Source of the DNA: Capitulum mitella
Taxonomy: Eukaryota; Arthropoda; Thecostraca; Pollicipedomorpha; Pollicipedidae
NCBI GenBank assembly: GCA_030062745.1
Contig: CP099848.1
Location: 21,315,081 to 21,379,080 of the forward strand
Direction: 5' to 3'
Length of the DNA: 64,000 nt
The notes beneath the pieces were generated by a model. That model was not told where the DNA came from. It saw only the letters and a program-made list of their open reading frames with translations, and made no database searches. The translations under genes were made by a program, and so were the position numbers. Below, one piece after another: positions 1-11,260 of the stretch (its first letter is position 1; each line of letters opens with the position of its first letter).

Positions 1-1428
1 ATGCTCCCAAAAATACATCAGGGACTCCTTAAGAGCGATGTAGGGCACAAATTGAATTTTACGAGTAAAGCAATACTAGTTCAAAGTCCTAAAACCGTCA
101 GTGTAGTACCTTGATGGTTCGATTTTGACACCGGAAAGTCACATCACAAGAAAATAAGGTTACTTCCACCCAAAGCGAAGGACATGTCAAGTAATGTGCT
201 TTGTAAAGACGGCAAAAGACATTAACATTAACATAAGAACAAAGCCGTATTCCCTAACACAGTGGTCTTTTTAAAAGCAATGCTTCGGGCGGACTCTGAA
301 GTTAAACAGGAAACGTGCAAATGGAGGAACAGTTTATTTGCGATGGTTTCAAGAAATTGCAGTTCATTTCAGTGGAGAGCAGCCCACGTGATATTTTTTC
401 GTCCGTGGCAAGACGCTCATTTTGTATGCGTCTCTGGGGTTCCTCTGTTAGTGGCAAAGTCACTGTGAGGCTGAATATAACTTGCCTTGGAGGTGTCGAG
501 CACGTGGGCTGACGCCGCTGAGGTATTGGATTGTTGTTGTCTCATCGGGAGAATTAGTTTGAGGAGGGGCTTTCAGGGCAAAGGATCAAATGAAGTTAAC
601 ACAATGCTGTAGATCCATTTGGTGGCTTGATTAATGGTTTTATGAAGCATGATGTTACTACGCACGGGTCGGAAACAAAGAAGTACAACTTGCGATTGTT
701 TGGATCAGATAAGCAGGTTTATGCCGAGCTAATTCGCTTCTGCTGGTGGCATTGCACAATAAATCTGACAAAGGCTATTTATTTCGCGCCATTTTATGCG
801 TTTCCGCATGCCTATCCGGTAGCTTTTGTGCGCCGGTAAATTGCCTTGGTGTTCGTAAGCCTCGAGATGCCTGGAAGGATTAACACCAACGGTGTTGTAC
901 GCACTACTTCGGATTTTCCCGTTCACCTTAAACGGCTGTATCTCATGATTACACGACTGACGAAGATTGAAGAATGTTTCATTGTGTGCTTAACTAGCAT
1001 ATCATTTCGTTGGAGTCGCTTCCTATGAAGTCGCAAGAATTCACGCGGCAGCACTTGCTTGATGCCGAATCTCTCATTTTGACCAAGTGGTGAATATTTT
1101 CTGAGCATCGAGATTTATTTGCAACCCTTCAATTTATTCATTTAGACAGGTATAAGATGCGTTTCATTTTTCTGCATTTAATGTAACTGTGTCCTTTGAC
1201 CAAACGTAAGTCGCACACATATGTAATAAAAAAGCAACGGATGCATCAATCACATATGTGCGAAAGGCCTTTAGTCCGACGTCCAACAACCCAACGCTTT
1301 CGTTTATTATGTGTTTCCTATTTCTGCGTATGGTGATGTCAGGAGGACTGTGCATTAAACCGGTTGCATCCGAAACCTGCTACGCAGGCTTCCTGCTGCG
1401 CACGCCTCCGAAGAATTTTTTTTGTTTT

Positions 1429-1468
1429 CAATATCAATATCAATATCAATATCAATTCAATATCAATT
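1429..1468. repeat. (CAATAT)n microsatellite
   Basis: Four uninterrupted CAATAT units are followed by a slightly disturbed fifth and sixth. It is a simple-sequence tract in non-coding DNA. Confidence 0.9.
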
Positions 1469-3715
1469 TTGTTTTTTGTTTTTGTTTGCTCTGTTTTCAC
1501 AGAGCCTTATATTCCATTCAACGGGTCTGCGTGCAAAACACTAGTGTTGTTTAAGAGTCAGAATAAAAACAAGAGAAGCCACTCTGGCCCCTGGGTATGC
1601 CGCTTGTGTGACCTGCGTACTGCAGGTGTCGCCGCGTAACCGCTTCGTGGTTCGCCGCGCTCCGGCAGGGCTGCAGTTGTGTCATCTTTCTTCGGCAGCC
1701 ACACGAAGGACCGTGCTTTAAATGGAGAATCCGACTGCTCGGATGGTGTTGGCTTCAGTTTCTGTGGTTGAAACCAGGCGTGCGTGACAGCGTTTTAAAT
1801 TTAGCTTTTTACGTTTCAACCTTCTGGGAATTTGAATATACTAGTTGGGTGTATTTTCGAACACGTATCTTTTAGTGATTTGATATAGTGATTTAATTTC
1901 GATCGCCTGTTTTGTTCCGCGGACTGAACGTGCTCAAAACTGGGGTGTCCGCCCCTTAACGTGGAATTAGAGAGAGTTTCTTTATCCTACTTATTCGCGG
2001 CACTAACCTTCTGCCAGGTTAGTGCCAGGTTAGTAACCTTTCCTTAGCATCGGCTATTGGTTTTCGGGCGTACCTTAGGTCCTTGGCTGCCTCCAACAGA
2101 CTGCCTGCATAGATAATGTTCCCGAATGTGTCATAAAAGCCTCTTGCACGCGCAGTCAAGTTCCTCGTTAACGCTGTTAAGCGGCCTGGCGACCAGACGT
2201 CGTCAAATGGCTGATATGAGCAAAGTATGCCGTGAAAGGAACACGATGACCCCGGAGTGCTGATTGTTTCTGAGAGCAGCCTTCGAAAGGCTTCTGTTCT
2301 GTGAGCCCAGACACGAACCTGCTGGAACCGCTGCGCGGTAAATACCGGGGAATATTGGCAATGAATGCTCCCATTCATCGTGTACCGTGCAGTGGAAATT
2401 GCTCTCGAATAGACGTGATGAGGTGGAAGGTGAGCGCCCGGGAAACAGGTTCCCGAATACTTGGTTCTATTACGAACCCGGAGGCATGAATGGGATGTTC
2501 CTTGCAGCAGATCTCAAAAAGGCATGCCGTGAGGAATGAAATTTAATGTGTGAGACCTGCAGCAAAAGCTAAATTGGTCAACTGAAGACTGTCTGGCATA
2601 TTACTAGAATCTGTTGTCGTAGCAAAGCTTCATATTATGCCCACGTTCACTGTAAGCACTTCATTCTAAAACAGCCGTTCAGAACGTCTCACTGCGGGAT
2701 AATATCGCAACAAATGAACCGTTTTTACTCGAAGAACATTGCTATTTTAAAAACTGTGGAGGCGTCTCATATTCTCTCAGCGCCCAAATACAAGCGAAAA
2801 GCTGTCCTGACATCCTGGTTTCTTTTCAATGGCATGCTTAAAAGTTAAATTGAGTTATTGGCGCTGCCGATGTTTTGTTCTCGCTTGCCGTATTGTTCGG
2901 GCCAGCCAACTCACGTTGAAACGAAAAGTTCACTGGAAAATCTAAGTAGTTGTACGAACAAAGCTTGCGGTTGCGGCCAATAGCGACTGTAAAGAAGACG
3001 ACACAACAGTTGTCTTTTTTACTGTGCGGTTTCTAGGAGCGGTGCAGTTTTCGGACTAAAATCGCACTGGCCGTTCAGATCAAAAGCCGAGACCCTCACT
3101 CACGTCCACTCTGCAGGCGTTCTCCCCGGCTCGGAGCTATGCCGAGCCTGCTCTCTGTGCCACATGAGCCCAGTAAGAGCGCGGGCAGTCGGCCCGGCTC
3201 CGCGTTGACAGTCGCGGTGTTGTTTGCGGCGTCGGTCCGCGGGGACGGAGCCTGGCCAGCCTCTGCTAATGCCCCCGGGTCAATTAGATCGGGCCGCCGT
3301 GGCGTGCGTCGGCGGCCTGCGACCCATCCCCGGCTCAGGGGACTCGCGGGCCGACCCCGTCCGTCACTCCTCCGCCTGTTCAGCGGGCAGGCAGCCGCCT
3401 GCGTCCTGGTCTCGTGTGAAAGCAAGTTTCGCTTTGGCGGATTTGTTTGCGAGGAGCAAGTTCGAAGACGAAGAGCCTCCGCGACAAGATCGCCCACTTC
3501 GTCAGCTGGGTGACGACGGCGTTGCTGCCATGAGGGAGCAATGTCGATCATTCAAAACCGATTTAAGAAAACCTTTCCCTGCGAGAATCGGTGTGATAGG
3601 TCGCGATGTGAAATGATCCCGTTAATTAGAACTGTCGATAGCTGGCGATTAGCCATTTAAATTCCCCTCGTGTTCCTGCCTTTACTCCGCCACGCGATAG
3701 CGATGCCTGTGTCTT

Positions 3716-3775
3716 GCGTGACGGAAACGAACCAATGGGGAGTGCGCGTGACGGAAACGAACCAATGGGGAGTGG
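3716..3775. repeat. 30-bp tandem duplication with CCAAT and TGACG
   Basis: Two head-to-tail 30-bp units (3716-3745 and 3746-3775) differ only at the last base. Each unit contains a TGACG half-CRE and a CCAAT box (ACCAATGG). The near identity means a recent duplication or constraint. No gene start is visible next to it, so a promoter role is only a possibility. Confidence 0.85.
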
Positions 3776-4362
3776 TCCTGAAAGCAAATCATTTTGTTCT
3801 AAGTCTACAACATACTGAGTTGTGTGTAGCTTTACTGCGGCACCTTTGGACTCAGTTCTGCAGTGACACCTTTCATTCATCCTTGTTCTAGAGGCTGAGA
3901 CGGATTAGTTCATCGCGGCGACTTTCTAGTCGCCCAATACCATGGTGGCAGACTCACGAGTTAGCTGCCATTTCTTCACACTAATAACCAGAAATCGCGA
4001 GAATAGCGTGTGAACGATGCCTTACTTATCCTGCCATCAAATCATTTTTGGGAAGAGAGTTACATCAACTCGAACTGCGAAAAGGAGAGCGCGGCTTACG
4101 ATGTCCATTAAATGAACGGGAGCTAAAGAGCATTAGTCCTGTAACTCGAAGTCAAGCCCCAACTAAAGTGCGCAGTACGGCGTCTGATACCGGTATGATC
4201 GCGATCCAGCCCATAGCCAGTGATCGATCGCCTAAAAAACATCGGGAAAGTCGTGGTGGGTGGGTCACTGTTCGGTCTTTAGGTGACCTTAATGTGCAAT
4301 GCGGTATGGGTCATAGGACTTAGTCACAGCGTTAATCCTAAAAATGGTAAATATGTTCTAAG

Positions 4363-4368
<6 letters not shown>

Positions 4369-4399
<31 letters not shown>
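4369..4399. repeat. (TA)n microsatellite
   Basis: A run of about 15 AT dinucleotides, slightly interrupted at its left edge, in AT-rich non-coding DNA. Confidence 0.9.
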
Positions 4400-4404
<5 letters not shown>

Positions 4405-5355
4405 AACATGAGCTAGGGTCTACTGACTCCTTTCACGTCTCTATACCAGTGATTTTACAACATTTCAACCCATTAGTGGAAAAAATGTTTTTTTTATTAT
4501 AAGCAGCAGAATCGAATGTTGTTGGGAGTCATCCCTGTTCGACTGTATAAAAGTACTTTGCCTCATGAAAGATGAAAATCACATTTCCGGGATTAATTTA
4601 CTGAAATATCCGCGGACACTTCAAATTTCAGTCCATCAAAACCTTCTAATCTACGTTAATTGCCAAGCTCCCGACCGCCAGAAGATACCAAACTCTACCA
4701 CCGAGCAACAGAAAAAAACGACTTCAGTGCAAATGTCCGTTCAGTGTTACCCATCGTCGTTAGCTTACGACGTTTCATGTTCAGGAATCCGTTTTGGACA
4801 AAATAGTCAGAAAGTACCATTTGAATGACTGTACGGCTATAACAATTTACACTAATAACATTATCCGTATATGATTTAGGAGCTAAAACAAAATTATTTA
4901 ATCACTGTGACCTTTCTGGGTTTACGACTCGGCTTCCTCGGCCCAAAATTTATTCAAGATGTGGGATAATCTACTTAAACTGTTTCGCCCCATCACCAGT
5001 AAAGCCAAGGGCATAAACATCAGCTGGCAGAAGGAATGAAGTCACTCCGTCCACCTTCCGTAAATCACCCTTCCGTCAATCGGGCGTCGTCAGTCCTTTA
5101 GCCCAGTGGGACCAGAGGTGCCAAATTTGTCGTTCAGGGGTCTCCGATGGATTATTTCATGGGCAGGAAGGCGTCAGTCGCGCGGACATATCGCTAATGG
5201 TTAAGAGAGACTATGACATTAATTGGTAAGATTATAACAAAGCATTATAGGGTGAGGGGACGCATTCTCTGAAAAATGCGTTATGATTGATTTGTGGAAC
5301 AGGCCTCACACGTCAGAGAAGATGTGTTCACTGGGGCATTCCTGTGTGTTTTCAG

Positions 5356-7153
5356 CTTGTACGACGTGAACAACGACGGCTTCATCACCCAGGACGAGAT
5401 GCTGCAGGTGGTCAGTGCCATCTACCGGCTAATAGATACATCACAGTCTGACCGCATTTCGCCAGAAGAAAGAGGGCAGGACCTGTTTACGGTGAGCGTG
5501 GCTTTTGCTGGAGGCGTCTGCAGTGCTGCCATCTTTAACCGAGCGTCATTTCTGTGGCACAGAGAGCAGCTCCAGCCAACGTTGCTCCACGTCCTTTGTA
5601 AAGCTCATGACTGAATGCATTTACTCTTAGGACCACAATGATTATCTACGTCAACTGATTTTGCACGCATTTTTGTCGTGAAAGAATTTCGTCCGATTCA
5701 AACATTTGTGTTTGTATGTGACGGTTCCGTAGAAAACATAGCAAATGAGCTAGAGGAAACTGAAATGTGAACCTGTAGCCCTTACGTGTCCTATACTGCA
5801 TAACCAATGTATCCCGAAAAACATGCGTGATGATGTCTTTTGTCGTCCACCGGTAGGCATTTTCACAAAGCTTGGATGGTTTTCCTGATGCTTAGACAAC
5901 TTGTCGACACCATATGAAATCCCGGTTGTCAGTACATGTGCTGTTGCTTACAGAGGACATGCGTAAAACTTACCATCATTCCGTCACAACAGCGCGTTGC
6001 GTTTCGCCTAACATAAACGCTGTCTGATTGGACGTTAACTCACGCTACGCATAAAGCTTGCTCAATTTTTTGTTTACAGCTAACAACTGCCGAAGAATTA
6101 GCATGGTTTCACACTGTACCACAGTTAGATGGCATTGTCCTTGGCAGTTTCTGTGACTGTAGTTATTTGCATTATTACCTGAATACTGCATATGTTATCA
6201 AAATGATTACCAATATTACCTTAGTGATTCCGTTTCCAGAGAATCGACGAAAACCATGACGGCATCATCACTTTGGAAGAGTTCATGGCATACTGCTCAA
6301 AGGTAGCACTAAACTTACGTTGACATGTTCTTTGCGTAATCAGTTGTGCAGTACATCATGATGGCGCTAAATTTCTTTGGCTCCACATTTACCTTACGAA
6401 CAAGACAAATGGTGTAGGCTGACTGTTGAAGTTATTATGCGCTGTGTGACTAAATGGATGTTAAGTGGAACGTTCCGTGTAGCCCTACTTTTCAGAAATA
6501 GATTGGCTTTGTCCGAAAAGCGTTATTTGTGATGTTTTTAGTGCTTAGATTTATCGCTTCTGTCCAGGAACATCAGGAAATATCACTGTTTGAAAACCAT
6601 ATTCCAGCATTACTCATTAATAATGCCGTAACGCGCGTCTTCCGCAAACTTCCTTTGGTTTTCACCCCGTTCGCGCCGTCATGAAACAACTGATTGGACA
6701 ACTCATTGAAACAACTCATTGGAAATCGCTTTCAAACCCCGTTCTTAGGCATACTGTATTCCAGAAACCATACATTTCTAATACTGCAAACTATGACATA
6801 GCAACCTCGGTAAAAACATATTAAAAACGGCGATTACATTCCCTTCAACTGTAAAAAAGATACAACAGTTAGTGCTCGTGTTCTGATGACCTTATCCGTC
6901 AAACTTCCTTTCAAAGCCGATTTGAGATCTGCAGTGGCTCGCGAGGATTTTATTATGATAAATTGGTGTGCGAAATGAGTGTCTGTGCTCATAAACGTGA
7001 ATTCATCGAGCTGGCATGTACTTTGTTCTTGTCACTTGCGGACACTCCAATATGCTTTGGATGCAGCGGCTCGCATCCTTACCCCGCTCTGCTTTGCAGG
7101 ACAGCACCATTCTCTCGGGCCTGGACATGTACAGCCTGATGTGGGAGGCGTAG
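5356..7153 (+). CDS. Neuronal calcium sensor family EF-hand protein, C-terminal exons (partial)
   Basis: Three exons are supported by splice signals and by family alignment. The first (5356-5491) has acceptor TGTTTTCAG and donor GTGAGC, with its first base completing a split codon. The second (6240-6302) has acceptor TTTCCAG and donor GTAGCA. The third (7100-7153) has acceptor CTTTGCAG and ends in TAG. They join in frame to give 83 residues. Residues 3-14 form an intact EF3 loop (DVNNDGFITQDE) and residues 48-59 an intact EF4 loop (DENHDGIITLEE), with Asp/Asn/Asp at positions 1, 3, 5, Gly at 6 and Glu at 12. The EF3-EF4 linker and the spacing to the C-terminus match the NCS-1/KChIP/neurocalcin family, whose members are ~190 residues, so the N-terminal half (myristoylation site, EF1, EF2) is missing and probably lies left of the window. 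The short tail ending SLMWEA is not a close match to NCS-1 or KChIP, so the subfamily is left open. Family role: Ca2+-dependent regulation of channels, kinases or receptors at membranes. Confidence 0.88.
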
Positions 7154-8746
7154 GTCGCGGGACGCTGGAGGGCTTCTGCGCGGCCTCGGCACCTCCTGCG
7201 GACGTCTGCGTTGACACGGCAGCCCGGCGCAGGGGCAGAGCAGGCCGGTCGGCGTGCCGGAGACCAAACCTCCTGCTGAGTAGCTGATTTTGTCTCGATT
7301 GGTATGCGCTCTGAAATAATTCTGAGCAAATCTTCCCATTTTCTTCAAAGACTGTAGGATGAATGTGATCCGAAAATAAGACTATTTAGGCCAAATGGAA
7401 TGGCATCCTTTTACGCAGTATAGAGCAAATTGGCTATGGCTTCTCTGTCCCCCCCCCCCGAACCGGCCTTGGATGGACGGAATCGTCGCCGCCGGCTTCC
7501 ACTTCCGTTGCGGAAATCGGCCAGTAATCGGTGGTACCTCCTCGAGTCAGCACGGCCACACACCGAATGGCGCCTGGGTGCGAGTGAAATGCGACTCGCT
7601 GTCCGCTGAACAAATGGCAATTGGATACGAGATCCTTGGCGTACGGTAAAGACGTTATGGCGTGCGTGTTGGTTGGCATGTATGACAAATGTATTACCTG
7701 TTGATCTGGGCTCTTTGTCAAGCTGTTCAATTATGGAAAGTGGTTACTGTCTCACTTGAGCCACTAATGGCCGACTCTGGACGTTGGTGAATGATGTGTA
7801 TTTTTGACGACATGCTGCCGGGAACGTTGTTTGCAACTTTGGGAACGTGTTCTCGACAAGTTTCCGTACACTGAGAGCCAGTCTGACGCCTTTCTGTGAT
7901 TTTAATTCGTGGAACGGATTGTTTTCTGTTTTGCTAGTAGCTTACATATAGTCAATTTGGGCCAGAATAATTGCTCCATGTTGCGTGACTGTCAAACCGA
8001 CATTTGTTCAGTCTTATTGCTACAGACGCATACGTCAGTTGTTTAAACGAACGATTATACATACTGTTGTGCAATAATAAACCTAGCAAAGTTCTGCCAA
8101 AGGTGAGCAACGATTTTGGTCTGTGTGTTCTATTCGCAATCAGAAACTGAGTTTCTCGTCGGCGCCCTATTTTGTCCTCGTGAACAGACCCAGTGGTGGC
8201 ATGTGCGTGTGCTCCCTTAGATCCTGCAAACAGCCATATTCTGCTTCATAAATGGCGTTACGTTGGGCAGTATTATTTCAACTACAAAAAAGATAATTAG
8301 CAAAGAATATTCCATTTCGCCCCTCGTTTAATTTCGAAGGAAACAGTAGAAGTTCGACTGCAGTCAAAAAAAAAATACAGACATTGCATAGCAGCTAATA
8401 ATCGTGCGTTTATCTCATGTCTGTTGCGTGACTGCTCAGGGTCTGGTATTCAGGAGCATGGATCCCCAAAAGTGGCAATCCTCATAAAGATTTCGAGATC
8501 ATTTTGTGCACTGGCATCCGCCTTATTCGAGGATTTACACAAGTTATTGCGGCTTATCCTGTTCCCGTGCTTAGCCTAGGCAGGTGGGCTGCTAAATGAA
8601 ATTCCGTGGAAACATTTTAACTTCGCCACTGCGCGGAAATCACAGAGTACCTTAAATGCCGTATTTGCAAGCGAAAGGACCTTAACGTCATTTAAAGTCT
8701 TATCGTTTCTGACGTCACATTGCGTGTACGTGCTTCGCTGCGCCGC
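7154..8746 (+). other. 3' UTR and downstream flank of the EF-hand gene
   Basis: This stretch follows the TAG stop. The first good AATAAA on + is at 8076, giving an inferred 3' UTR of about 0.95 kb. It contains an 11-C run at 7449-7459. From about 8110 to 8746 nothing gene-like is seen, except a perfect CRE palindrome TGACGTCA at 8710-8717. Confidence 0.5.
8076..8081 (+). terminator. Polyadenylation signal AATAAA
   Basis: An exact AATAAA hexamer is followed about 30-50 bp later by a G/T-rich stretch (TTTTGGTCTGTGTGTTC), as expected of a cleavage and polyadenylation site. It would end the EF-hand transcript. Inferred from motif and position only. Confidence 0.5.
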
Positions 8747-9088
8747 TTAACCCTATTCCCGGCAGGGAGGGCGGAATCCGCCCCCCCTCGGGTTTTTTGC
8801 TTGCCAATTCCAGGCTTTTTCACGCAGCTTCACGAAACTTGGTGACTTTTCCTAGCTATTTCTTCTACGCGTCGTGACAAAATTTCGAAATTCTATTTTG
8901 CTCAGGGGCGGAGCCAGGCAACGTTTTTGGGTGGCACCTCAGGTCATTTTTGGCCATGTTCAGGGTAAAAGGAAAATGTCTGCCAAAAACAGAGTTTTTA
9001 AGATAGAACTTAAAACTTTATATAAATATATGGCTTAATAGTTGAGCAATGTGCATATGTAATTTTGTTTATTTGAGGTCACTTTACA

Positions 9089-9105
9089 AGGTCAGGTCAA
9101 GGTCA
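9089..9105 (+). promoter_or_regulatory. AGGTCA half-site cluster with TCAAGGTCA
   Basis: Exact AGGTCA half-sites start at 9089, 9094 (overlapping) and 9100. The last is preceded by TCA, giving TCAAGGTCA, the extended half-site bound by monomeric NR5A (FTZ-F1/SF-1) and ERR receptors. A further AGGTCA lies at 9076. Binding is inferred from motif knowledge only. Confidence 0.45.
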
Positions 9106-9379
9106 AAAGTCAAAATTTGTTTTTTCGCAATAATTTCGGCGCCGTTTTTTCAAATGCCAAACCCGGAATATATATGACGTAGAAAGATGCCCTCTACTTG
9201 TGTACTAAGTTTCAGCTTGATATCAGGTCAGGTCACGGAGCTATGACCTAAAATGTCAGTGCACGTACCCTATATCGCAAAAGCCAAAAAATGAATTTTT
9301 TGGAATAGAGTAAATTTAATCGATTAAAAACGTTTACAGATAATATTGAATGCACACGACATCATTCCAGGTGACCCCA

Positions 9380-9412
9380 AGGTCACTGGAGGTCATTTAA
9401 GGTCAAAGGTCA
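9380..9412 (+). promoter_or_regulatory. DR4-DR4-DR1 nuclear-receptor-type array
   Basis: Four exact AGGTCA half-sites start at 9380, 9390, 9400 and 9407. The spacers are 4, 4 and 1 bases, giving two DR4 and one perfect DR1 element. DR1 is the classic HNF4/RXR-type site and DR4 is used by several RXR heterodimers. Half-sites also occur at 9225 and 9230, with an opposed TGACCT at 9244. Function is inferred. Confidence 0.5.
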
Positions 9413-9974
9413 GAAGTTGATCTGAGAAACGTGTGACCATGACAGTTCCCCTTTTTTATGTCCCTGGCACCGCCTATGCTAACATTATTCGAACATTGTA
9501 ATGCGATTTGTACTTCTTTAGCATAGCATGACTAGCAGAAGCTAAAAAAGTGTTTTGGCCTCTTTTGTTCATTCCGTTATTGGAAAACTAATCCCCCTAT
9601 TTTTGAAACCCTGTGAACGCCCATGAATTTTCTCAAAATTTCAAATTTGCATACCCATGGTAAAAGCCCTATCCATAATCTTTCGATTGATGCCAGTTTC
9701 ATCGAAATCGGTCCATAAACAACGGAGTTATAAGAAGTCAAAAAGTACCCCCCCCATTTTGACATTTTTGCCCCCCTGTATCCACAAATTTCAAAATTTT
9801 GAAAATTTCTTTTTATCAAAATGTAGTTCACGTCACGGCAAATCGATTGCCGTTTGTTGGGATGAAATCGGATAAGTAGTTCTCGAGATCTCAGGGGGGG
9901 GGGCCGAATGCGCCCCCCCTGCCGGGAATCGGCCATACCGTCTAGCCCTCCGGGAATAGGGTTAAGGTGTAGGT

Positions 9975-11260
9975 TTAACCATATTTTCGACAGGGGGAAG
10001 ATGAATCTACCCCTTGGGTTTTTTGCTTACCAATTCTAGGGTTTTTGACGCAACTTCACGAAACTTGGTCACTTTGCTACCTGTCCCTTCTATGTGCTGT
10101 AACAAGTTTTCGTAATTCTTTTTTGCTCAGTGACAGAGCCAGGCAACGTTTCTGGGAGTCACGTCAGGCCATTTTTGGCCCTGTTGAGGGTAAAAGGAAA
10201 ATGTCTGCCAAAAATAACATTTTTAAGATGGAACTTAAAACTTTATATGAGTGTACAGCAAAGTAGTTGGGCAAGCACATAAATACAATTTTGTTAATCT
10301 GAGGCCGCTTCGCAAGGTCAGGTCAAGGTCAAAATTCAAAATTTGTTTCCATGATAGTAATTTTGGCGTTTTTACCGAATGCCAAACCCAGAACATGTAT
10401 GACGTAAAAGGGTGCCTTCTACATGTGCACCTATTTTCAGGCTGAAATGAGGTCGGGTCACGGAGTTATGGCCAAAAATGTCGGTGCGCGTTCCCTATAT
10501 CACGACAGCCGTAAAATGAGATTTTAGAAATGGAGAAAATTCAAGCGACTGGAAACGTTTTTCAACAATACAATATGCACTCAAGATCATTCCATGTGAC
10601 TCTTAGGTCACCGGAGGCCATTTAACGGGAAAGATTGCAAATTGATGAATGTGGAAGAATGCAAATTGATGCAGCTTGCAACCTGATGAACATGTGACCA
10701 CGACAATGCCCCTTTTCATGTCCCTGGCACCGCCTATGCCAACATTATGAAAATAATATAATGCGATCTGTACTTCTTCAATATAACACGACTAGTAAAA
10801 TCCAAAAAGGTGTTTTCAACTTTTTTATCCATTTAGTTTTCGAGAAACTAATATTTCCATTTCTAAAACCCTGTAAACGCCTATGAATTTTCTTACAGCT
10901 TCAAGCGCATGCCTAAAGCTAAATATTTAATATAATCAAACAAATATTTAAACCATGGTAAAAGTCCCATTAATAAGCTCTTGATTCATGCCCATGTCAT
11001 CGAAATCGGTCAGTAAACTGCAGAGCTATAACAAATCCAAAAATACCTCCATTTTGAATTTTTGCCTCCCCGTATCCATCCCTTTCAGGATCTTGAAAAC
11101 TTGTTTTTGTATAAAAAGCGTGGTTTACGTCGTGGTAAACTGATTGCCGTTTGTTGCGATGAAGTCGGATATGCAGTTCTCAAGATCTCAGGGGCGACGG
11201 CAAAGTCCCTCCCTTGCTGGGAATCGGCTGTACCGTCTAGTCTTCCAAGAATAGGGTTAA
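9975..11260 (+). mobile_element. piggyBac-like non-autonomous element, copy 2 (old)
   Basis: This copy lies 9 bp beyond the right TTAA of copy 1. Its own TTAA repeats are at 9975-9978 and 11257-11260, and the element proper is 1278 bp. The whole sequence aligns to copy 1 but is much more diverged. The left end is decayed (CCATATTTTCGACAGG) and the DR1 site is lost. It is therefore an older insertion that happens to adjoin a young one. Confidence 0.75.

Larger units (their letters stand above)
1..5355. other. Non-coding DNA upstream of the EF-hand exons
   Basis: No exon was recognised on either strand. The exons that should precede the EF-hand exon at 5356 (N-terminus, EF1, EF2) were not found, so this is probably intron sequence of that gene with earlier exons left of the window. 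It holds a hexanucleotide microsatellite, a GC-rich stretch around 3090-3530 whose open frames on both strands look like composition artefacts, a perfect 30-bp tandem duplication and a (TA)n tract, listed separately. Otherwise nothing is visible. Confidence 0.5.
8903..9478 (+). mobile_element. Possible hAT-like element nested inside piggyBac-like copy 1
   Basis: The left end reads CAGGGGCGGAGCCAGG, and the reverse complement of the right end reads CATAGGCGGTGCCAGG. They match at 13 of 16 positions and resemble hAT termini. The same pair sits at the same places in the other copies, so the insertion, if real, preceded amplification. No 8-bp target duplication is visible. All the AGGTCA sites lie inside this segment. 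Confidence 0.4.
8747..9965 (+). mobile_element. piggyBac-like non-autonomous element, copy 1
   Basis: The element proper (8751-9961, 1211 bp) is flanked by TTAA on both sides (8747-8750 and 9962-9965). Both ends carry the inverted repeat CCCTATTCCCGG. A TTAA target duplication with ends beginning CCCT is the piggyBac hallmark. On the right, a second inner copy of the left-end sequence (ATTCCCGGCAGGG) follows after a spacer, recalling the outer-plus-inner repeat plan of piggyBac ends. No transposase is present. It contains many AGGTCA half-sites. By eye it is very close to the copy at 44408, so both are fairly young. Confidence 0.85.

Noticed and set aside
9657-9875. 72-residue frame beginning MVKALSIIFR, also at 45318-45533 and 58067-57849 (-)
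   Set aside because: Repeats only because it lies in copies of the piggyBac-like element; no known domain and not kept in the older copies.
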